Assembly (NCBI RefSeq): GCF_017163705.1
Contig: NZ_JAFIWB010000008.1
Location: 62,001-126,000 of the forward strand
DNA length: 64,000 nt
Source: Xanthomonas bonasiae
GTDB taxonomy: Bacteria > Pseudomonadota > Gammaproteobacteria > Xanthomonadales > Xanthomonadaceae
Reading direction: 5' to 3'
The notes beneath the pieces are model-generated. The model searched no databases. It was not told the origin of the DNA and worked only from the letters and a program-made list of their open reading frames with translations. The position numbers and the translations under genes were made by a program. Of this stretch, positions 58,688 to 64,000 are shown one piece after another (within the stretch, counting starts at the first letter, position 1; each line of letters starts with the position of its first letter).

Positions 58688-59197
58688 ATGCGCCGTTCGT
58701 TCGTTTCCCGCTCGCTCCGTGCCGGTCTGTGCGCTGCGCTGTGGCTGCCCGCCCTGGCCGGCGCCGCCGAAATCGTGCGCCACAAGATTCCCAACAGCGA
58801 TTTCCCGATTTCCGCGGCGGTGGAGATCCCGGCGGGCAAGACCACGGTCTATCTCAGCGGCGCGGTGCCGCGGCCGATCGATGCGAGCGCGCCGAAGGAT
58901 TCGCCCGCCGCCTACGGCGACACCAAGGCGCAGACCATCAGCGTGCTGTCGCAGATCGAAGCGCAGCTGCACGGCATGGGCCTGGGCATGCGCGACGTGG
59001 TCAAGATGCAGGCGTTCCTGGTCGGCGATCCGGCGCTGGGCGGGAAGATGGATTTCGCCGGGTTCATGGAGGGTTACCGGCAGTTCTTCGGCACGCCCGA
59101 ACAGCCCAACCTGCCGTCGCGCTCGGCGTTCCAGATCGCCGCGCTGGGCAATCCGCTGTACCGCATCGAGATCGAAGTGGTCGCCGTGCGTCCGTAG
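58688..59197 (+). CDS. secreted RidA-family (YjgF/UK114) protein
   Basis: 169 residues with a signal peptide (SRSLRAGLCAALWLPALAGA). The RidA fold follows: VYLSGAVPRPIDAS, ETQ/KAQTISVLSQIEAQLHGM, DVVKMQAFLVGD and the C-terminal PSRSAFQIAALGNPLYRIEI with conserved Arg (SRSA) that binds the substrate carboxylate. RidA proteins hydrolyse reactive imines/enamines, usually in the cytoplasm; an exported copy downstream of an imine-producing oxidase gives a clear reason for its place. AGGAGTTCCGC precedes the ATG. Confidence 0.85.
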   Translation: MRRSFVSRSLRAGLCAALWLPALAGAAEIVRHKIPNSDFPISAAVEIPAGKTTVYLSGAVPRPIDASAPKDSPAAYGDTKAQTISVLSQIEAQLHGMGLGMRDVVKMQAFLVGDPALGGKMDFAGFMEGYRQFFGTPEQPNLPSRSAFQIAALGNPLYRIEIEVVAVRP

Positions 59198-59228
59198 GTT
59201 CTTCGCCCTGTCTTCCAAGGAGTCCGCC

Positions 59229-60419
59229 ATGCAGCAGCCGTCGCGTTCGCGCCGCACTTTCCTCAAGGACTCGGCGCTGGTCGCCGCGGCCGGCTTCGGC
59301 GCGCCGTGGCTGGCGCAGGCCGCGCCCGCCGCGGCGCAGGCGACCAATGCCGACCTGGCGCCGGTGCTGATCAACGCCAACGAATATCCCGGCGGACCGT
59401 CGCCGGCCGCGCAGCGCGCGATCGCCGCGATCGCGTCCAGCGGCGGCCGTTACCTGGGCGAGCTGCAACTGGAATTGCTGCAGACCCTCGCCGACCAGCT
59501 CGGCGTGGGCATCGATCACCTGATGGCCTACGCCGGTTCCACCGAGCCGCTGGACTACACCATGCTGGCGTTCACCTCGCCCAGCGCGTCGCTGGTCACC
59601 GCCGATCCGACCTTCGAATCCGGCTGGCGCGCCGCTGCGCGCAACGGCGCCAAGGTGATCAAGGTGCCGCTGCGCAAGGACGACGCGCACGACGTGCAGG
59701 CGATGTGCGCCGCCGACGCCAACGCCGGGGTGATCTACATCTGCAACCCGAACAATCCCACCGGTTCGGTGACGTCGCGCAAGGACCTGGACTATGCGCT
59801 GGCGCACAAGCCCAAGGGCAGCGTGCTGGTGGTCGACGAGGCGTATCTGCATTTCTCCGACAGCGCCCGCAGCATGGTCGACCGCGTCGCCGCCGGCGAC
59901 GACGTGATCGTGTTGCGCACCTTCTCCAAGCTCTACGGCATGGCCGGCATCCGCCTGGGCTATGCGGTGGCGCGGCCGGAGCTGCTGGCCAAGCTGAAGT
60001 TCTACAGCGTCAACAGCCTGCCGGTGACCGCGGTCGCCGCCGGCCTGGTCAGCCTGCGCGATCCGGCGCTGGTGCCGCAGCGGCGCACGCTCAACAGCGC
60101 CATCCGCAGCGACGTGGTGCGCTGGCTCGGGGCGCAGGGCTATGCGTGCACGGCGTCGGAAAGCAATTGCTTCATGGTCGACGTGAAGCGCCCGGCGAAG
60201 GAGTTCATGGACGCGATGGCCACCTATGGCGTGTTCGTCGGCCGCAGCTGGGCGTTGTGGCCGAACCGGTCGCGCATCACCGTCGGCACCGCGCCGGAGA
60301 TGGCGCGATTCAAGAGCGCGTTCGCGCAGGTGGCGGCCGGCAAGCGCGGGCCGCTGCCGGTGCCGGCGCCGAGGATGGCGCTGCATGATCCGCTGCACGG
60401 ATTCTTCCGCAACGCCTAG
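59229..60419 (+). CDS. Tat-exported PLP aminotransferase (HisC-like fold)
   Basis: 396 residues. The N-terminus SRRTFLKDSALVAAAGFGAP with AQAAPAAAQA after it is a convincing twin-arginine signal, so this PLP enzyme should work in the periplasm. Class I/II landmarks: NANEYPGGPSPAAQRAI, PNNPTGSV, DEAYLHFSD, PLP lysine in TFSKLYGMAGIRLGY, and NRSRITVGT with the carboxylate-binding Arg. Substrate unknown; resemblance to histidinol-phosphate aminotransferase is fold-level. It may use the same amino compound as the oxidase or recycle the product. AAGGAG precedes the ATG. Confidence 0.87.
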   Translation: MQQPSRSRRTFLKDSALVAAAGFGAPWLAQAAPAAAQATNADLAPVLINANEYPGGPSPAAQRAIAAIASSGGRYLGELQLELLQTLADQLGVGIDHLMAYAGSTEPLDYTMLAFTSPSASLVTADPTFESGWRAAARNGAKVIKVPLRKDDAHDVQAMCAADANAGVIYICNPNNPTGSVTSRKDLDYALAHKPKGSVLVVDEAYLHFSDSARSMVDRVAAGDDVIVLRTFSKLYGMAGIRLGYAVARPELLAKLKFYSVNSLPVTAVAAGLVSLRDPALVPQRRTLNSAIRSDVVRWLGAQGYACTASESNCFMVDVKRPAKEFMDAMATYGVFVGRSWALWPNRSRITVGTAPEMARFKSAFAQVAAGKRGPLPVPAPRMALHDPLHGFFRNA

Positions 60420-60569
60420 GCATTGCCTGCGCCGGATGCTGCAGTGCACGAGGACTTGTCGTTGACAAACATTTGCGCAAAGGCAGACAGTCGTGGCGAC
60501 GCCGCTGCGCGCGCAGCGCATGCTGGCGAGGTTCGCGTTGCTGTGCCGTCCCCATTGAAGGAGTCCGTC

Positions 60570-61025
60570 TTGAAAGCGAAGTCGCTGTCCCCCTTGCTGG
60601 TCCTCGCCGCGCTCGCGTTCGCGCCGGCGGCCTGGGCCAAGACCTGCGCGGTGACCATCACCGGCACCGACCAGATGTCCTTCGACCAACCCCAGATCAA
60701 GGTCGCCGCCGACTGCACCGAAGTGGCGCTGACGCTCAAGCACAGCGGCAAGCTCGCTGCCGCGGTGATGGGCCACAACTGGGTGCTGACCAAGACCCCG
60801 GACTTCCAGGCGGTGGCCAATGCCGGCACCAGCTCCAGCCTGGCCGACAACTACCTGCCGAAGAACGACGCGCGGATCATCGCGCACACCAAGGTGATCG
60901 GCGCCGGGCAGTCGGACACGGTCAAGTTCTCCACCGCCAAGTTGAGCAAGGGCGGCGACTACACGTTCTTCTGCTCGTTCCCGGGGCACTGGGCGATGAT
61001 GAAGGGCAAGTTCGTGTTCGGCTGA
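60570..61025 (+). CDS. azu: azurin (periplasmic blue copper protein)
   Basis: 151 residues with a signal peptide ending AAWAK. The copper ligands are complete: GHNW (His46 type), then CSFPGHWAMM giving Cys112, His117 and Met121 equivalents. Azurin carries electrons between periplasmic redox enzymes and terminal oxidases. I chose TTG 60570 because AAGGAG ends six bases before it and it opens the signal peptide; no ATG is suitable. It is 150 bases after the aminotransferase, close enough to be part of the same functional set, but it may have its own promoter. Confidence 0.93.
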   Translation: MKAKSLSPLLVLAALAFAPAAWAKTCAVTITGTDQMSFDQPQIKVAADCTEVALTLKHSGKLAAAVMGHNWVLTKTPDFQAVANAGTSSSLADNYLPKNDARIIAHTKVIGAGQSDTVKFSTAKLSKGGDYTFFCSFPGHWAMMKGKFVFG

Positions 61026-61127
61026 GTCGCCGCGGTTGCGGTTGCGCTGCAGGTTGCGATCGGCGATCTGCAGCGCATTTCGAACAGGATGGTGCCGCAG
61101 GCGTCGGCCTGCGTCAGTGCCGACTCA

Positions 61128-61201
61128 CCTGTAGGAGCGGCTTCAGCCGCGACCGGGCTTTCCCGGTAGGGCCCGGTCGCGGCTGAAGCCGCTCCTACAG
61201 G
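61128..61201. repeat. perfect REP-type hairpin after azurin
   Basis: Perfect 31-base arms (61128-61158 and 61171-61201), core GTAGGAGCGGCTTCAGCCGC, with a 12-base loop, between the convergent azurin and MalT-like genes. Same repeat type as at 25361-25429 and the 37-kb array. May stabilise mRNA 3' ends. Confidence 0.88.
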
Positions 61202-61234
61202 GTCGCGACGATTCTCGCGATTGCGAGATCGCAC

Positions 61235-63946
61235 TCAGTCCAATGCGGAATCCGGCGGCGCCATGCGCTGCAGCAGGCCGCGTTGCAGCGCGCTGGCCAG
61301 CGCCGCTTCGCGGGTGCCGGCTTCCAGCTTGCGGTACAGGTTCTTCAGGTGGAACTTGACCGTGTTCTCCGACAGCGCCAGGCGTCGCGCGATCTGCTTG
61401 TTCGCATCGCCCTGCGCCAGCAGCGCCAGCACTTCCAGTTCGCGTTCGCTGAACAGGTCGGCGCCGCTGTCCTGGTCGTGGCGCAGCTTGTCGAGCAGCG
61501 CCTGGATGGTCATCGCCAGCGTGGTGTTCGGTGCGGCCTGCGGATCCTGCTGGCGCGCCATGCGCAGCAGCGCCTTGCCCGGCACGCCCAGTTCCAGCAG
61601 GCATTGCCAGGCCTGGGTGCTGGCCACGTGCTGCAGCGCGTGACGCAGATAGGGCAGGGCGGCGGCGGATTCGCCGCGGTCGTGCAGCACCAGCGCGATG
61701 CGCGCGCGCACCCGCGCCAGCTGCACCTGGTTGTCGGCGGCCACGCAGGCCGCTTCGACGCCTTGCAGCACCGCCAGCGCAGCGCGGGTGCGTCCGCCCA
61801 GCCGATGCCAGCGGGCCAGGGCGAAGCCGAGCGCGGCGAGGAAGCGCCAATCCTGCGGCTGGCCCAGCGCGTGCGCGAACCGCGCCTCGCCGCCGGTGCG
61901 CGCGACCAGCACGTCGATCGCCGGCGAGGGCGGCTGGTCGAGCAGCACGTGCAGCCGCCAGGCCAGCGCCAGGTCGGCGAGCCGGCCGAGGTGCCGCGCA
62001 TGCGCGATGCGGTCGATATGGTCGAGCAGAGCCAGCGCGGCGCGGCCGCTGCGGTCGTGCTGCCGCGCCAGCACCAGCGCGGTCTCGTAGCCGGCGGCAT
62101 AGATGTCCAGCCAGCCGTCGTGCTGTTCCAGGAACCCCAGCGCCGGCTGCAGGCAGTCGGCGGCTTCGTCGTAGCGGCCGTGCTCGCATTGCAGCTGCGC
62201 CAGCAGGCACTGGCCAACCGCCTGCAGGGTGGGATCGAGCTGTTGCTGGCGCTGGGCGATGGCCAGCGCCTGGCGGCAGATGGCTTCGGCCCGCTCCAGT
62301 TGGCCGCGGTAGTAGTGGCTCTGCGCCAGATGGATCAGCGCATAGCTGGTGCCGACTTCGCTGCCGCTGGCCTGCATCGCGGTACCGGCCAGCTGCGCAT
62401 AGCGCTCGGCGCCGGCGAAATCGGCGCGGCCCAGTGCGGTGGTGGCGCAGATACACCATAGCGTGCCGCGGCCCAGGCTGTCGTCCTCGTCCAGCGCCGC
62501 CGCCTGCGCGGCGATCTGCGCCAGTCCGCGCGGGTTGGCGCAGACCTGGTCGAGCAGGTCGCGCAGCAGCGCCACCACCACCGTGTAGTCGCGTTCGAAC
62601 GGGGCGCGCACCTGTTCGGGGAAATCGCGGAAGCGTTCCAGCAGGGTCTGCGCGTGCGCGAACTCGCCCAGCTTCATGTGCAGGTAGGCCTGGGTCAGGT
62701 TCAGCGCCGGCCGCTCGCCGATGCTGCTGCGCGGGAAGCGGCGCAGCAGCGCGCGGATCGGGGCGGTGCCGTGGCGCAGCAGCAACTGCCAGGTGCCGGC
62801 GCGGGCGATGCAGTCGGCGGCGCTGTCGATCGCGCCGCCGCGCACCGCATGCCGCACCGCTTCGGGCAACTGTCCGTGCGCGTCGAACCAGTGCGCGGCG
62901 CGCCGGTGCAGCTGCGGGGCCAGTCCGGGCGTGTCGCGTTCCAGCTGCTGGGACAGATAATCGGCGAACAGCGGATGGAAGCGGAACCATTCCTGCTCGC
63001 CGTCCAGCGCCACCAGCAGGCCCTGGAAGTGCGCCAGCCGCTCCAGCAGGCGGCCGCTGTCGTCGCGTTCGCGCACCGCGTCGGCGAGCGCGGCGTTGAA
63101 CCGTTCCAGCGGCGACAGCTGCAGCAGCAACGCGCGCAAGGCCGGATCCAGGTCGTTGAGCACCTGCTCGGCCAGATACGCCGCCAGCGCGGCGGTGCGT
63201 CCGGAGAACCGGCCCAGATCGTCGCGGCGGCGTTCGTCGCCGCCCAGCCATAGCCCGGCCAGTTGCAGCGCGACCGCCCAGCCCTCGGTCTGGCGGCGCA
63301 ACTGGCGGGCCATCGCCGCCGGCACCTGCGGTCCCAGCAGGGCCAGCGTCTCGGCGTCGTCCAGCGCGAGTTCGCGTGCGCCGATGCGTTCCAGCTGGCC
63401 CTGTAGCGCCCAGCGCGCCAATGGCAGCGCCGGCGCGCGCCGGGTGGCCAGCAACAGGTGCAATTGGCCGCCGGCATGTTCGACCAGCCGCGTCACCACC
63501 TCGTCGAGCGCGCTGGCGTGGCCGCGATCGTAGTCGTCGAGGATCACCAGCAGGCGCCGCGGCGCGGCACGGATCGCGCGGATCAGCACCGGCAGGGTGG
63601 ACGCCACCTCCAGGTCCTGGCCCCGCTGCTGCAGCACCGCCTGCAAGGGCGCGCCGAGTTCGATCCCGGCGCCACGCGCGGCCAGCGCCAGGTAGGCGAG
63701 GAAGCGCCCCGGATCGGCGTCGTCCTCGTCCAGCGACAGCCACGCCACCGCGGCCTCGCCGCGCTCGCGCAGGCGCTGGTGCCATTGCCCGAGCAAGGTG
63801 GTCTTGCCGAAGCCGGGCGGCGCCAGCAACAGCGTCAGCGGCAGCTCGGCGGCGCGGTCCAGATGCTGCAGCAACGCCTCGCGCGCCACCGCGGCCACGC
63901 GCGAGCGCGGCGGCGCCAGTTTGTCGGCCAGCACCCAGTCGGGCAT
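61235..63946 (-). CDS. MalT/LAL-type LuxR-family transcriptional regulator
   Basis: 903 residues. Walker A is APPGFGKTT (near 42), followed by a Walker B-like LLVILDDYD (near 131); a large helical middle part (TPR-like) then leads to the C-terminal LuxR helix-turn-helix (LFSERELEVLALLAQGDANK, QIARRLALSENTVKFHLKNL). This is the MalT-like STAND ATPase class that activates transcription on binding an inducer. I chose ATG 63946 (MPDWVLADKLAPP); a TTG at 63988 would extend it by 14 residues. Convergent with azurin; control of the oxidase/azurin region is possible but unproven. Confidence 0.88.
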   Translation of the reverse strand: MPDWVLADKLAPPRSRVAAVAREALLQHLDRAAELPLTLLLAPPGFGKTTLLGQWHQRLRERGEAAVAWLSLDEDDADPGRFLAYLALAARGAGIELGAPLQAVLQQRGQDLEVASTLPVLIRAIRAAPRRLLVILDDYDRGHASALDEVVTRLVEHAGGQLHLLLATRRAPALPLARWALQGQLERIGARELALDDAETLALLGPQVPAAMARQLRRQTEGWAVALQLAGLWLGGDERRRDDLGRFSGRTAALAAYLAEQVLNDLDPALRALLLQLSPLERFNAALADAVRERDDSGRLLERLAHFQGLLVALDGEQEWFRFHPLFADYLSQQLERDTPGLAPQLHRRAAHWFDAHGQLPEAVRHAVRGGAIDSAADCIARAGTWQLLLRHGTAPIRALLRRFPRSSIGERPALNLTQAYLHMKLGEFAHAQTLLERFRDFPEQVRAPFERDYTVVVALLRDLLDQVCANPRGLAQIAAQAAALDEDDSLGRGTLWCICATTALGRADFAGAERYAQLAGTAMQASGSEVGTSYALIHLAQSHYYRGQLERAEAICRQALAIAQRQQQLDPTLQAVGQCLLAQLQCEHGRYDEAADCLQPALGFLEQHDGWLDIYAAGYETALVLARQHDRSGRAALALLDHIDRIAHARHLGRLADLALAWRLHVLLDQPPSPAIDVLVARTGGEARFAHALGQPQDWRFLAALGFALARWHRLGGRTRAALAVLQGVEAACVAADNQVQLARVRARIALVLHDRGESAAALPYLRHALQHVASTQAWQCLLELGVPGKALLRMARQQDPQAAPNTTLAMTIQALLDKLRHDQDSGADLFSERELEVLALLAQGDANKQIARRLALSENTVKFHLKNLYRKLEAGTREAALASALQRGLLQRMAPPDSALD

Positions 63947-64000
63947 GGCGGGACTGTCGTGCGCGGCCGGAGGGAAACGCGGATTCAACAGCGTGACAGG

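Overview
The window looks like a chromosomal segment of a xanthomonad, most likely Xanthomonas. Base composition is very GC-rich. Gene content points the same way: an ilvC-ilvG-ilvM-ilvA-leuA operon, a PPi-type phosphofructokinase, a membrane H+-PPase, many TonB-dependent-receptor and regulator genes, and abundant GTAGGAGCGGCTTCAGCC-type REP hairpins. No phage, integrase, IS transposase, rRNA, tRNA or CRISPR array was seen. Species cannot be assigned from the sequence alone.

Layout. 0.08-6.2 kb (minus strand): branched-chain amino-acid operon, preceded by a leader peptide with a Leu/Val/Ile codon run and an intrinsic attenuator. 6.4-9.8 kb: ECF sigma factor overlapping a membrane Ser/Thr kinase with a TPR-rich tail. 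10-18.7 kb: gamma-glutamyltranspeptidase, BCCT transporter (minus), soluble chemoreceptor, TPP riboswitch plus thiC, and a small channel-like membrane protein. 18.7-25.3 kb: CadC-type membrane regulator, AraC-type regulator and a TonB-dependent receptor. 25.7-31 kb: HDOD protein, soluble pyrophosphatase, membrane H+-pyrophosphatase and two small secreted proteins. 31-35 kb: two paralogous 75-aa DUF6434-like proteins flanking a secreted protein, then a TetR/membrane-protein divergent pair with visible operators. 35-37 kb: PPi-dependent phosphofructokinase and adenylate kinase. 37-38.3 kb: gene-free stretch holding a tandemly duplicated ~351-bp block of REP hairpins. 38.4-46.7 kb: mpl, Lon-N-domain protein, DedA-PAP2-LssY fusion, small kinase, SDR, ROK regulator and glyoxalase. 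46.7-52.4 kb: Kv-type channel (minus), GT2-GtrA glycosyltransferase plus a GT39-like membrane glycosyltransferase, and argD-type aminotransferase. 52.4-52.8 kb: structured repeat element flanked by hexamer repeats. 52.8-64 kb: HAD hydrolase, second TonB-dependent receptor, a compact operon for exported redox and amino-group chemistry, azurin, and a MalT-like regulator.

The most interesting part is 53.7-61.0 kb. A TonB receptor is followed by a signal-bearing flavin amine oxidase, a secreted c-type cytochrome (ATGA overlap), a secreted RidA-family deaminase and a Tat-signal-bearing PLP aminotransferase, and then azurin. All of these carry export signals. Together they suggest a periplasmic pathway that imports an amine or amino acid, oxidises it to an imine, passes electrons to cytochrome c/azurin and processes the imine outside the cytoplasm. 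I know no named system matching this set; the substrate is unknown.

Other points worth following: a possibly leaderless ilv leader peptide, two minus-strand terminators preceded by the same CTCTCTCTCC motif (candidate small RNAs), three pyrophosphate-linked enzymes within 9.3 kb, an Ala-rich insertion in Mpl, and a DedA-PAP2 fusion whose PSGH motif is altered.
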